This document shows positions 40,926-49,781 of a DNA stretch of 64,000 nt, one piece after another (position 1 is the first letter of the stretch; each line of letters opens with the position of its first letter). Under the pieces are notes generated by a model that saw only the letters and a program-made list of their open reading frames with translations, was not told the origin of the DNA and did no database searches. The position numbers and the translations under genes were made by a program. Source of the stretch: Ignavibacteriota bacterium (GTDB taxonomy: Bacteria; Bacteroidota; Ignavibacteria; Ignavibacteriales; Melioribacteraceae). The DNA is taken from NCBI GenBank assembly GCA_013112585.1, contig JABFGH010000020.1, forward strand, positions 29,110-93,109, read 5' to 3'.

Positions 40926-41867
40926 TTATTTTAGTACGGGTAATCTTAAGTCAAAAGCAAGGGTTGTACCAAGGATTGATTCATGTGATCTAGATGCACT
41001 CCCACCTCGTGCCCAAATTTTTCCACCAAGACCTTTTTCAAACAGATCATACTGATTTGCTATCCAGATAAAATCACTTGAATTATCCGCGCTAACAAAA
41101 TTTGAAATATTAGTTTTTCTTTTTACAGAATTTGTAAGGAATAATAATCTAAATCCCTTGAATTTCGTATCCCATCTTTTTTCATATCGTTTATATTTTT
41201 GACTCCTGAAATATGCTCTATAATTTTTTATTTTTGTTGAGATGTTGTTTGAATTTGAGTGACGGCTATTTAGAGATTCAGTTCCCATATCAACTTCCAA
41301 AAAGAAAAGTAAACTTTTATTTTTTTCTTTATTGATAATTGAAAAAACTCCGTCAGGTATAAAATTTATCGGAAGGTCTTCTTGTTTAAAGCTTTCTGAT
41401 ATCAGTGGTAATCCATTACTTTTTAATGGTAGAAATGGAGTGGTTGCAGATATAAAGTCAACACCCAAATCTGTTATTTTAATTGGCAAGAAATCAAGAT
41501 AAATGCGAAACCAGTTTACTAATAGTTCATGTTCAATGGTATTAGTCTTATTAAATAAAAATCTTTCTAGTGAAATTTTGTTATCAATTTGTTTTTCATT
41601 CTGAAGAAGTTTAATGCCTTTTTCACTCAATGAAGAAATAAACCTGGATCTGCCTTTTTCCGATTTGTAACTCCGAGTTCTAATATGTATAAAACCTTTT
41701 TGATTCAATTCATTAATACGTTTTTGGACTGCTCTTATTCCTGTCCCACTTAGTTGAGCAATCTGTTCGTTTAACAAAACAAGATAGTCTGCAAGCTGAA
41801 GTAAAAGATTGAGATCCTTTTTTGATATTTTTTCTGTTGAAAGCATCGAGCTGATAATTTTTAGCAA
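40926..41867 (-). CDS. Replication-relaxation family protein
   Basis: This 313-residue protein opens with a winged helix (EQIAQLSGTGIRAVQKRINE, LNQKGFIHIRTRSY). It then matches the replication-relaxation family: INFIPDGVFSII, LLFFLEVDMGTESLNS, STKIKNYRAYFRSQKYKRYE and FRLLFLTNS. Such proteins occur in mobilisable elements and help start plasmid-like replication or transfer. The start is uncertain: TTG 41867 or ATG 41846. An ATG with a good AGGAG site upstream opens another frame and stops after five codons. It lies directly before the integrase, at the tRNA end of the element. Confidence 0.78.
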   Translation of the reverse strand: MLKIISSMLSTEKISKKDLNLLLQLADYLVLLNEQIAQLSGTGIRAVQKRINELNQKGFIHIRTRSYKSEKGRSRFISSLSEKGIKLLQNEKQIDNKISLERFLFNKTNTIEHELLVNWFRIYLDFLPIKITDLGVDFISATTPFLPLKSNGLPLISESFKQEDLPINFIPDGVFSIINKEKNKSLLFFLEVDMGTESLNSRHSNSNNISTKIKNYRAYFRSQKYKRYEKRWDTKFKGFRLLFLTNSVKRKTNISNFVSADNSSDFIWIANQYDLFEKGLGGKIWARGGSASRSHESILGTTLAFDLRLPVLK

Positions 41868-41936
41868 AATTCTTATTGATTTAGTGGCAATTTTATTCTT
41901 GATGTTTCATTTTAGTCTCCTATATTGAAAAGTTGT

Positions 41937-42956
41937 TTAATCTAATAGATTAACAACATCTTCAAGATTTTCTTTAATTAAGTGAGCATAGATTTGCGTT
42001 GTTGCAACATCGCTATGTCCCATTAATTCCTTAACGATATATATTGAAGCTCCTTTTTGTACTAAATTACTAGCAAAACTATGTCTTAATGTGTGGAAGT
42101 GTATTCTTTCGTCGCATCCACATAAACGAACAATTTTCTTAAATGCCTTACTAACATAATCCTCGTTTATTTTAATTCCTCTTATCTTACTAAAAACAAA
42201 ATCATCATAAACAATGCTTGATACTTTTTTCAATTTATTTGCGATTACAGTTTGCATGATTTTATTTAGTGGTATAACACGATCTCTTTTATTTTTTGTG
42301 GCAAATGAATTGGAATTTTGGATGTAAATTTTCTGGTTATTGAAGTCAATACTTTTCCATTTCATATTAACTAGTTCTCCAAGTCTCATTCCTGTATTAA
42401 AAGCTGTATAAAAAATATCGCGCATTTCACTATCCTGTGTATTGTCGATTATTTTTTTGAATTCAGATTTTGTGATAAAAATTGGATACGGTTTTTTACT
42501 AGAGGGCAACTTAATTTTGTTAAAAGGATTTTCTGATAAGTAGCCCCAATCGACTGCTCTATTAAAACTTGCTTTTAAGGTTCGAGAATATAATTCAGCA
42601 GCCTTAGGCGCTTTTATATAAACTGTGCTCAAGAATTGCTGTGTTTTTGGAATTGTAATCTTTTTTAAGGGAACATCATCAACAAATTTAATAAATTGTC
42701 TGAAAGATAATTTAATTGAGGTTAGATAGTTTTTTGAATAAGCTTCAGCCACAAATTTAACATATTCATCTCTATACTCAACCAGTGATTTATAAATAAT
42801 TTTTTTATTCTTTTTTTGGTTTTCTTTAAAACTATATAAGAATAAATTTGCTTCTCTTTTATTTCGTTTTCCTGTTGAGACCCTTCTTTTCCGATTTTCC
42901 TCAGAATCAAAAAATTCTACAAAATAAATTCCATTTGATCGTTTACCAAGATACAT
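41937..42956 (-). CDS. Tyrosine integrase of the tRNA-Thr element
   Basis: I start at ATG 42956, six bases after GGAGGT; the ATG 12 bases upstream overlaps that ribosome site. The protein has about 339 residues. An Arm-type N terminus (KRSNGIYFVEFFDSEENRKR) is followed by a core-binding domain and a catalytic domain with Arg in NTGMRLGEL, HTLRHSFASN, MGHSDVATTQ and Tyr in IYAHL. This fits phage- and island-type integrases. It lies 122 bases from the 3' end of tRNA-Thr, the usual position for the enzyme that inserted the element there. Confidence 0.9.
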   Translation of the reverse strand: MYLGKRSNGIYFVEFFDSEENRKRRVSTGKRNKREANLFLYSFKENQKKNKKIIYKSLVEYRDEYVKFVAEAYSKNYLTSIKLSFRQFIKFVDDVPLKKITIPKTQQFLSTVYIKAPKAAELYSRTLKASFNRAVDWGYLSENPFNKIKLPSSKKPYPIFITKSEFKKIIDNTQDSEMRDIFYTAFNTGMRLGELVNMKWKSIDFNNQKIYIQNSNSFATKNKRDRVIPLNKIMQTVIANKLKKVSSIVYDDFVFSKIRGIKINEDYVSKAFKKIVRLCGCDERIHFHTLRHSFASNLVQKGASIYIVKELMGHSDVATTQIYAHLIKENLEDVVNLLD

Positions 42957-43077
42957 TCCTACCTCCATACTTTAATGTTAAAGCATATGTTCAGTAAAGT
43001 GTTCAGTAAGAATTTGACTTATAATGGGCTATGTTTAGGAATGTCAGCTAAGAAGTTGCGTTTTTGAGGGAAAATTG

Positions 43078-43150
43078 AGCTGGTGAACGGACTCGAACCG
43101 CCGACCGGCTGATTACAAATCAGCTGCTCTACCAACTGAGCTACACCAGC
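43078..43150 (-). tRNA. tRNA-Thr (TGT)
   Basis: On the minus strand GCTGGTG pairs with CACCAGC as a 7-bp acceptor stem. The D loop GCTCAGTTGGTAGAGC, the anticodon arm GCTGA-TTTGTAA-TCAGC with anticodon TGT (43117-43115) and the T arm with GGTTCGAGTC all fold. CCA is not encoded. Its 3' end faces the integrase, so it is the likely attachment site of the element. Confidence 0.93.
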
Positions 43151-43210
43151 AATTAAAACGTAAATTAAATTTAGAACATAAAAACTTGGTGTGAAAATTA
43201 ACAATTTCAT

Positions 43211-43245
43211 TTACCCGCCTTTGGCGGGCTACACCAGCATTTTTA
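43211..43245. repeat. Short repeat sharing the tRNA 5' end plus a GC hairpin
   Basis: CCCGCCTTTGGCGGG (a 6-bp stem) is followed by CTACACCAGCA, which also ends the plus-strand copy of tRNA-Thr at 43141-43151. It may be a remnant of an older insertion or a host repeat that happens to share these bases. Confidence 0.35.
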
Positions 43246-43339
43246 AGAATTGTAAACATACAGTTTTTTTTTAATCTCCGCAATATCTTTATTATCCTTT
43301 TCTTATTTTTAATCTACTTTTTCAAAAACAATTACTGAG

Positions 43340-44125
43340 ATGAAACGCAATATTACCCAAAGCGAAATAAAACTCTTTGCCTCCTTACTCCAGAAAAAAT
43401 ATCGTAAGCAGCATAGCTTATTTTTGGTTGAGGGGAGTAAACTTATTGAGGAAGTATTAAAAAGCAGATACACTACAAAAAAAATTCTAACTACCGAATT
43501 ATACTTTTCAAAATATAAAAGTTTTTTTGATTTAAAGAAGCTTGATGAAATTGAGACATTAATTGTAAAGGAAAAGGATTTTCTAAAAATATCAGATACT
43601 AAAAATCCGCAGGGGATAATCGGTGTTTGTGAATTTGAAACGGGTAAATTTTTTGATGTTCAAACCAATAGAATAATTGGATTAGAAAACATTTCAGATC
43701 CCGGTAACCTTGGCACCATAATTAGAAATTGCAACTGGTTTGGATTTGATAATATAATTTTAAGCGAACAATGTGCTGAAGTTTTCAGCCCGAAAGTTTT
43801 ACGTGCAAGTATGGGATCGGTTTTTCATGTTAATATTTCAATGGCGAATTCATTTATAGAAAGAATGAAAGAATTAAAACTAGATGGATTTAAAATTTAT
43901 GTTGCAGATATGAAAGGAGAAAATCTTTATGATAAAAGGATGAATGTAAAATCAGTTTTAGTGCTGTGTAATGAAGCTAACGGTCCATCAAAAGAAATTA
44001 GGGAATTAGCGGATGGCATTATTACTATACCAAAATACGGGCAGGCAGAATCGTTGAATGTTGCAAGTGCATCGGCAGTGATTTTATCTCATCTAGCAAA
44101 AATTAAATTAGTTAAAAAAACTTAA
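43340..44125 (+). CDS. TrmH/SpoU-family RNA 2'-O-methyltransferase
   Basis: This 261-residue protein has an N-terminal RNA-binding domain (RKQHSLFLVEGSKLIEEVLK) and a SPOUT domain with the three SpoU motifs. IGLENISDPGNLGTIIRNCN is motif 1, VLCNEANGPSKEIRELAD is motif 2 and YGQAESLNVASASAVILSHL is motif 3. It methylates a ribose in rRNA or tRNA using SAM; the exact target cannot be read. It is the first clearly chromosomal gene to the right of the tRNA and stands alone. Confidence 0.9.
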   Translation: MKRNITQSEIKLFASLLQKKYRKQHSLFLVEGSKLIEEVLKSRYTTKKILTTELYFSKYKSFFDLKKLDEIETLIVKEKDFLKISDTKNPQGIIGVCEFETGKFFDVQTNRIIGLENISDPGNLGTIIRNCNWFGFDNIILSEQCAEVFSPKVLRASMGSVFHVNISMANSFIERMKELKLDGFKIYVADMKGENLYDKRMNVKSVLVLCNEANGPSKEIRELADGIITIPKYGQAESLNVASASAVILSHLAKIKLVKKT

Positions 44126-44175
44126 CCACGAAGAACTCGAAGAAAAGATTCACAAAGTTCACAAAGAAAGAATTA

Positions 44176-45222
44176 CTATTCTCCTAACCTCAAGAATCTT
44201 GGTTCTTCCAGAGTAAGTTTTAAGGAAATTCTGTGTGATTCTTCATGAAGCGTTTCGTATTCAGAGCCGGTAAATTGTGCAAATGAATAATCAATGTTAA
44301 GTTTAGGAAGTTTTATTCCCGCTCCAACGGTGTATTGCTGCACATCTGTATAGCCGCCGCGTATTGAAATTATATTTTTAAATGTAAATTCAAGTCCGCC
44401 TCTAAAATCAAAACTGACGGGACCCAAATTAAAATTAGATGCAAATTGTCTATTCTCAAATCTTATATCAAAATCAACTGCCGGTGTTAAAACGCCGCCT
44501 AACATTTCTAATCCGTATGCAGCACCAACTTTTGCTGTTGGAGTAACAAGTTCATTTCTGCCGGTACTCCAGGCTACTAAGGTAGTTGTAACGTCCATGA
44601 TATTTGCACCGAGATAAAGATTATCCATCGGCATGTAAACAGCGCCGGCATCAAAGCCGACCCCAAACGCACTTTCTTTTTCAAGCGATCGAGAAATTAT
44701 TTTTACATTTGCTCCCCAGTAAAAATTATCCGAGGCTCTTTTTGCAAAAGTTAAATAGAATGCATAATCAACATTGTTAAAGTATGTAATTCTTGAGGGA
44801 TCGGTTCGTGCGTTTGGGTCTTCAATATCATAAATAGTTTCGCCGGTAATTCCGTTTATAAGAAAATTTTTCGTTCCCGGAATATCGTCAATCGCTAAAC
44901 GGATAACACTTATTCCAAAACTCATATCTTTGCCGTAGGGAATTGCTACCGCGCCGTAATTATAATTAACTAGATTACCGAAATGTTCTTCGTGCATTAA
45001 AGCGCCTTGCGGATAATCAATAAAGGCAAGTCCGGCAGGATTCCAATAACCGGCAGTAACATCATTAGCAACGGCAACCTGGGCGCCGCCCATTCCTAAT
45101 GCCTTACCGCCAACACCGATTGCCATAAACTCACCGGCATATTTGCCAATTACGGTTTGAGATATAATATTGCCGCTTAATAATAAAAGCGAAGCAAGAA
45201 TTAACAATATTCTTTTTAACAT
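44176..45222 (-). CDS. PorV/PorQ family outer membrane protein
   Basis: A signal peptide opens this 348-residue protein (ILLILASLLLLSGNIISQ). AGEFMAIGVGGKALGMGGAQ and VANDVTAGYWNPAGLAFID follow, the hallmark of the UPF0164/PorV group. The rest is a beta-barrel pattern of alternating residues. In Bacteroidota relatives these proteins serve type IX secretion or lie beside it. The T9SS cargo gene at 47992-49419 fits. It is transcribed leftwards, convergent with the RNA methyltransferase gene. Confidence 0.85.
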   Translation of the reverse strand: MLKRILLILASLLLLSGNIISQTVIGKYAGEFMAIGVGGKALGMGGAQVAVANDVTAGYWNPAGLAFIDYPQGALMHEEHFGNLVNYNYGAVAIPYGKDMSFGISVIRLAIDDIPGTKNFLINGITGETIYDIEDPNARTDPSRITYFNNVDYAFYLTFAKRASDNFYWGANVKIISRSLEKESAFGVGFDAGAVYMPMDNLYLGANIMDVTTTLVAWSTGRNELVTPTAKVGAAYGLEMLGGVLTPAVDFDIRFENRQFASNFNLGPVSFDFRGGLEFTFKNIISIRGGYTDVQQYTVGAGIKLPKLNIDYSFAQFTGSEYETLHEESHRISLKLTLEEPRFLRLGE

Positions 45223-45335
45223 TCAGTAACCTAATTTTTCTAGATCATTATACAATAATTGTGCAACGAAAATTGGTAAAAAAGGCTTCAAAATCAAGGT
45301 CAAATATTTTTAAACGTACTACCATTTTTTTTACA

Positions 45336-46391
45336 CTATTTCGATAATTCTGCAGGCACAAAAGCTAAAATTGTTTTTGGATGTGTGTCAGTTGCAATTA
45401 GAAACCCCAGGTTATTCAACTTTGCTAATCCTTCCCAGTTCCTTCCTGTATCATCATCTAACAGCTCTAAATAAATCGGCATTTCCATCCCAAGTTCAAT
45501 TCCGTCTTCATTAATTACTAACTGAATTATTCTTTCTACCGCCGGTGAATTTTTATGCGAACTTCCTACACCGAATTTCTTTACAATCTCATCATCCATC
45601 GGACTAAGCTTTTTATAATCTTTTGGATAAAAATAATTCAGCACCCAAAATTTACCGGATGAATCTGCATCTGTTGCATCGGTAATTCTATATTCAATAT
45701 TCGGCATGGGAAGAAAATTTTTATAATTCAACTCAGTATCATAAAGACTTGCATTCGGCTTATCTGTAATAGCCTTTCCATTAGCCTCGTAAATTGTGAT
45801 TATATTATTTTCAAATTGTGTTATAGTTTCATTTGAGAGATTAAAAATTTTATCCTCGGAAGGAATTTTTGTTAAAGATGCACTATCAAGCGTTAATATT
45901 TTAAGGTCAAAATCTAATATTCCTTTTACAACCAAGCTTTCCGTCCTACTGCCCTTCATAAATTCAATTGTTAAAAATGCTGTGCTGTCAATAAAAGTTA
46001 TAGCCTCGTAACCGGAGCCTATACCTGAATATTTTTCCAATCCTTTTTCAATAAAATCTATTGGGTGAAAATTAAGCCCCGAAGCGTCTTTTGTTTCTAA
46101 GTAATTCAAAATATCTTTTTTTGATATTGTAAATATCCTGGATATATTTTCTTTTGCCATTCGTTTGGGGAATTGCGGTAATATAATCAAGTAATCTTTG
46201 TACCAGGTTAAACCGGAAATTTCTGTACTGCGTCTTGCTATATTTTCAGGCAATGGAATTTCAATAACCGGATGTTCCGCAATTACCTGTGCATTCTTCT
46301 CTTCCTCGGTGGTTTTTGGGGCTTCGCTGCTGCATCCAATAAAATTTACAAATAATATTATCAGCATCAATAAAATTTTAATTTTTATCAT
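45336..46391 (-). CDS. Putative lipoprotein, beta-propeller-like
   Basis: This 351-residue protein has a lipoprotein signal (MLIILFVNFIGCSSE, lipobox near IGC). The rest has repeated ITFIDSTAFLTIEF-type strands and an extended LAFVPAELSK end. It contains a YSGIGSGYEAITFID stretch and a NWEGLAKLNNLGFLIATDTH stretch, as in phytase-like or esterase-like propellers that gauge a value and report it. It ends one base before the phosphatase gene in the same direction, so the two form an operon with the nitrilase. Exact function unknown. Confidence 0.65.
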   Translation of the reverse strand: MIKIKILLMLIILFVNFIGCSSEAPKTTEEEKNAQVIAEHPVIEIPLPENIARRSTEISGLTWYKDYLIILPQFPKRMAKENISRIFTISKKDILNYLETKDASGLNFHPIDFIEKGLEKYSGIGSGYEAITFIDSTAFLTIEFMKGSRTESLVVKGILDFDLKILTLDSASLTKIPSEDKIFNLSNETITQFENNIITIYEANGKAITDKPNASLYDTELNYKNFLPMPNIEYRITDATDADSSGKFWVLNYFYPKDYKKLSPMDDEIVKKFGVGSSHKNSPAVERIIQLVINEDGIELGMEMPIYLELLDDDTGRNWEGLAKLNNLGFLIATDTHPKTILAFVPAELSK

Positions 46392-46392
46392 T

Positions 46393-46938
46393 TTATTTCT
46401 TCCAATTAAAAATAGTATTTAAAACTTCGGGGTAGTTTTCGGCATCGTGACCAAACATGATTGTTTCTTTCTTTACTTCATCAAAATCTTTACCGAGATA
46501 ATGTGTGTTATAAATCCCGGTAATAAGTCCCGTTCTGTCTTTTCCGCCGAGGCAGTGAATCAGTACCGGCTGATTAGCGGTATCGGCAACAATATCTAAA
46601 ATTCTTTGCACCTGTTCAGTGTTGAATTCATCACGAGCATCAAGCGGTTCATTAAAATATTGCAAACCTAAACTATCAGAAAATTCACTTTCCCAATTAT
46701 TAGTTTCTTCATCACCCCTTAAATTTATAATTGTTTTCAAACCATGCATTTTCATTTTTTCAAGTGATGTTTGATTCGGCTGACTCGAGCGCCAGACTCC
46801 CGGTGCGGCAATATGAAAATTAAATTGCTGATCGACCACGGAAGTCTTGGGAGGAATATAAGTGTTTTTATCCTCTGTGCAGGAAGAAAAAATTAGAATG
46901 ATGATAAGTGAAAAAAGGAGTTTACTTTTCAAATTCAT
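46393..46938 (-). CDS. Tyrosine/dual-specificity phosphatase-like lipoprotein
   Basis: This 181-residue protein has a lipoprotein signal (LLFSLIIILIFSSCTED). Its active-site loop HCLGGKDRTG is the Cys-x5-Arg P-loop, and HGLKTIINLRGDEETNNWES is the general-acid region. It belongs to the PTP/DSP fold found in bacterial secreted phosphatases. The signal puts it at the outer face of a membrane. It lies nine bases from the nitrilase and one base from the propeller lipoprotein. The substrate is unknown. Confidence 0.85.
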   Translation of the reverse strand: MNLKSKLLFSLIIILIFSSCTEDKNTYIPPKTSVVDQQFNFHIAAPGVWRSSQPNQTSLEKMKMHGLKTIINLRGDEETNNWESEFSDSLGLQYFNEPLDARDEFNTEQVQRILDIVADTANQPVLIHCLGGKDRTGLITGIYNTHYLGKDFDEVKKETIMFGHDAENYPEVLNTIFNWKK

Positions 46939-46947
46939 TTTGTATTC

Positions 46948-47931
46948 CTATTCAGATTTATATTTAATATTTGATTGAACATCATCATTAACATTCAGAG
47001 TAAAAACATCCGGGCGTGAATAATGACCGCTGCTATCCAAGGTTAATTTACCTTCATTAATTAATTCTAAATTCAATTCCGCAAAAATAATTTTTGATTT
47101 ACCAAACATCGGTTCCGTAATATAACTTGTATCGGGTGCTATAAAAGCACTGCCGCCGTTATACAGCACGGTTTTGTTATTTCCGTTTATACTCTCCAAA
47201 AGTTTTCTCACGTCTGATTTTTTTATCTGCAATGAATCAAAACCATCGAGCACATTTTGTTTTGTAATATAAGTGCCCGCAGCTAACACAAAACATTGTC
47301 CTTCAAAAGCATAATGCCTGCTTGCTAATTGATGAAGATCATGAACCCCGGGCCATTGACATAAATGAATAACTTCATTTTTTTGATGCATAACCGCTCT
47401 TGCAAAAGGCATCCAATGTTCCCAGCAAATTAAACCGCCCACCACTCCAAACTCTGTATCCATGCTGTTAAGTGTGCTTCCATCACCTCGTCCCCAAACT
47501 AATCGTTCAGTATAAGTCGGTACAAGTTTTCTGTGAATTTTATATTCACCATCTTTATCAATATAAATTAAGGTGTTATAAATAGTGCCGCCCTCTTTTT
47601 CATTTGCGCCCATAATTACATAGGTGCCTGTTTGCTTTGCTGCGTTTAATAATTTGGTGAATTCTTGACTAGGTATTTCCAATGAGTTTTGAACCAATAT
47701 ATTAAAAACTGACTTTGCTTCCGGGCTGCCCCAAATTGCAGCGTTCGGCGCTGAGTCAATCCACAAAGGGTAACCCGGCAGCCAGGTTTCGGGGAACGCG
47801 ATTAATTCTGCCCCTTTTTTAGCAGCTTCCTCAATGTATTCCACTGCTTTATCTATTGATGCATTTAAGTTTAAAAATACCGGTGGGTGCTGAATTATTG
47901 CAGCAGTAATTTTACTGGCTGATTTTGTCAT
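46948..47931 (-). CDS. Nitrilase-family carbon-nitrogen hydrolase
   Basis: This 327-residue protein has the nitrilase Glu-Lys-Cys triad: Glu in IAFPETWLPGYPLW, Lys in HRKLVPTYTERLVWGRGDGS and Cys in GGLICWEHWMP. The CWEHWMP motif and the RLVWGRGDGS stretch are those of true aliphatic/aromatic nitrilases, not amidases. It converts a nitrile to an acid and ammonia in the cytoplasm, and no signal peptide is seen. It heads the leftward operon with the two lipoproteins. Confidence in the family is high; the substrate is not known. Confidence 0.88.
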   Translation of the reverse strand: MTKSASKITAAIIQHPPVFLNLNASIDKAVEYIEEAAKKGAELIAFPETWLPGYPLWIDSAPNAAIWGSPEAKSVFNILVQNSLEIPSQEFTKLLNAAKQTGTYVIMGANEKEGGTIYNTLIYIDKDGEYKIHRKLVPTYTERLVWGRGDGSTLNSMDTEFGVVGGLICWEHWMPFARAVMHQKNEVIHLCQWPGVHDLHQLASRHYAFEGQCFVLAAGTYITKQNVLDGFDSLQIKKSDVRKLLESINGNNKTVLYNGGSAFIAPDTSYITEPMFGKSKIIFAELNLELINEGKLTLDSSGHYSRPDVFTLNVNDDVQSNIKYKSE

Positions 47932-47991
47932 TCTACTTTTACCTTATTATTAGAACTCAAATATAAGAAAAGTAGTTTGAGAAATTAAATT

Positions 47992-49419
47992 CTACTTCAG
48001 CAGCGTCATAGTTTTTGATGAGGAAAAATTGTTTGATGATAAGCGGTAAATATAAACACCGCTTGATAGATTATCTCCATTAAAAAATATTTTATGATTT
48101 CCTGCATTGACAATATCATTGACTAAGGTGCTTACCTCACTCCCTAACAGGTCATATACTTTTAGTGTAATAAACTCTTTGCTCTGCATTGCGAACTCAA
48201 TTACTGTATCAGGGTTAAATGGATTTGGATAATTTTGCCGCAGCTCAAAATTATGGGGAATATTCTCGCCGACTGATGTAACCGGCTCACCTTCAAATTT
48301 ATAAATCTTGCCGTTGTAACTTGCAAAATATAATTCGTTTTGTTCATCAACACCAAATGTTGAAACATTGTAGGATGTGTTAAACAATAATTCATTTTCA
48401 AAATCATCACCAACTTTTGAAAGTGCCCAAATATTACCTGTTATATAATCGGCATAAACATATTTATCAGTAAGCTCATTTGCATCGGCACCGTGATAGA
48501 CATACCCGCCCGTAATTGAGTAACCGCCTGAATCGCTGTGATCGTATTCCCATACAGGCAGTTCAATTCCTGTAAAGTCGCAGCCGGTTGCCGGATTGTA
48601 ACAATGATTTCCTTCCGTGATTCTCCAGCCGTAATTTTTTCCGCTTTCAATAATATTTATTTCTTCCCATTTATTCTGTCCAACATCAGCAGCCCATAAT
48701 TCATTAGTCATGCTGTCAAAACTGAACCGCCAAACATTACGCAAACCGTATGCAAAAATTTCTTCTGCAATGCCTTCATTGTTTTGGTAGAACGGATTGC
48801 CCTCCGGTATTGAATAATCCAATCCATCGTCTTTTTTATCAATATCAATTCGTAAAATATTTCCAAGCAGAGTTGCTCTATTCTGCCCGTTATTCTGCGG
48901 GTCACCGCCGCTGCCGCCATCTCCCATGCTGATGTATAAAAAATTATCGGGACCAAAAACTATTTGTCCCGCATTATGATTGGAATACGGCTGAGGTACT
49001 TCAAGTAAAATCTCTTCCGAATTAGGATCACCTGCATTTGCACTTGAAAGCGAAAATTTTGATATAACAGTTCGGCGTGGATTGCCGGCGGTATAATCAA
49101 CATAAAAATACGGGCTATCAGGAAACTGCGGATGGAAAGCCAGTCCCAGTAATCCCATTTCACCTCCACTGCTCACTCTATTTTTTATATCTAAAAATTC
49201 AGTAGTTGATGTAACCTCAGGATCATTATCAAAAACTTTAATTATTCCCGATTGTTCAACCACAAAAATTCTGTTCGAGCCGTCGCCTGCATTTTGAATA
49301 TCAACCGGTGAGCTAAAGTTTAGGTTCGGAAATGCTTCAACAATTTGAAGTTGAGATTTTACATCGCTGCATGAAGCAAGGACAATTGAGGAAATAATTA
49401 ATAAGATCAGCTTTTTCAT
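47992..49419 (-). CDS. Secreted PQQ-dependent sugar dehydrogenase-like protein with T9SS sorting domain
   Basis: The N-terminal signal of this 475-residue protein ends in a lipobox-like LASCSD. A glucose/sorbosone dehydrogenase propeller follows (LGLAFHPQFPDSPYFYVDYT, HNAGQIVFGPDNFLYISMGD, YGLRNVWRFSFD, ADVGQNKWEEINII). The C terminus holds the type IX sorting domain with NFELRQNYPNPFNPDTVIEF and a final LSSNNFSSSKTMTLLK. It is therefore exported and probably attached to the cell surface. In many such proteins PQQ binding is not certain. This gene is the best single taxonomic hint for the host. Confidence 0.9.
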   Translation of the reverse strand: MKKLILLIISSIVLASCSDVKSQLQIVEAFPNLNFSSPVDIQNAGDGSNRIFVVEQSGIIKVFDNDPEVTSTTEFLDIKNRVSSGGEMGLLGLAFHPQFPDSPYFYVDYTAGNPRRTVISKFSLSSANAGDPNSEEILLEVPQPYSNHNAGQIVFGPDNFLYISMGDGGSGGDPQNNGQNRATLLGNILRIDIDKKDDGLDYSIPEGNPFYQNNEGIAEEIFAYGLRNVWRFSFDSMTNELWAADVGQNKWEEINIIESGKNYGWRITEGNHCYNPATGCDFTGIELPVWEYDHSDSGGYSITGGYVYHGADANELTDKYVYADYITGNIWALSKVGDDFENELLFNTSYNVSTFGVDEQNELYFASYNGKIYKFEGEPVTSVGENIPHNFELRQNYPNPFNPDTVIEFAMQSKEFITLKVYDLLGSEVSTLVNDIVNAGNHKIFFNGDNLSSGVYIYRLSSNNFSSSKTMTLLK

Positions 49420-49781
49420 ATTGTCATTTCACTTATTTGATTGATGGAAGTATTTATCAACTAAATAATAATTAAAGTTGAAACATTCAACATAAAGAGG
49501 TGTACGTTGTTAGAAATAATATTTGAAACCTTTTTAATAATGCTACATCATACCCTTTATTAAAAATAATAACTTGATTCACAGGAAAATTAAATGCGAA
49601 TAAATAAATATAACTGCTGCAGAAAGTCTATCAAGTTTACTCTTACAAGTAAGCAGAGGACAATCTTTACAGAAAAATATTCGTCAAGTTATTCATAATA
49701 CCCATCATTGATTTAGCTTTACAGACCGATCAAAAATTAATTATTAACAAGAAAGTTTGAATTTTAACATTAGGAGAAAAA
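49420..49781. other. Intergenic region before the efflux operon
   Basis: No gene is found in about 360 bases. TTAGGAGAAAAA just before 49782 is the TolC ribosome site. No convincing promoter can be chosen from the AT-rich background. Confidence 0.4.

Noticed and set aside
1..43000. CRISPR array
   Set aside because: Repeats seen here (iterons, palindromes, initiator sites) are few, short and unevenly spaced. No repeat-spacer pattern or cas gene was found.
1..43077. Left attachment repeat copying the tRNA-Thr 3' end
   Set aside because: I saw no second copy of the tRNA 3' sequence in the window. A reading by eye can miss short or diverged copies.
43019..43210. 63-codon frame on the minus strand
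   Set aside because: It is a translation of the tRNA-Thr gene (VAQLVEQLICNQPVGGSSP is the usual tRNA shadow), not a protein.
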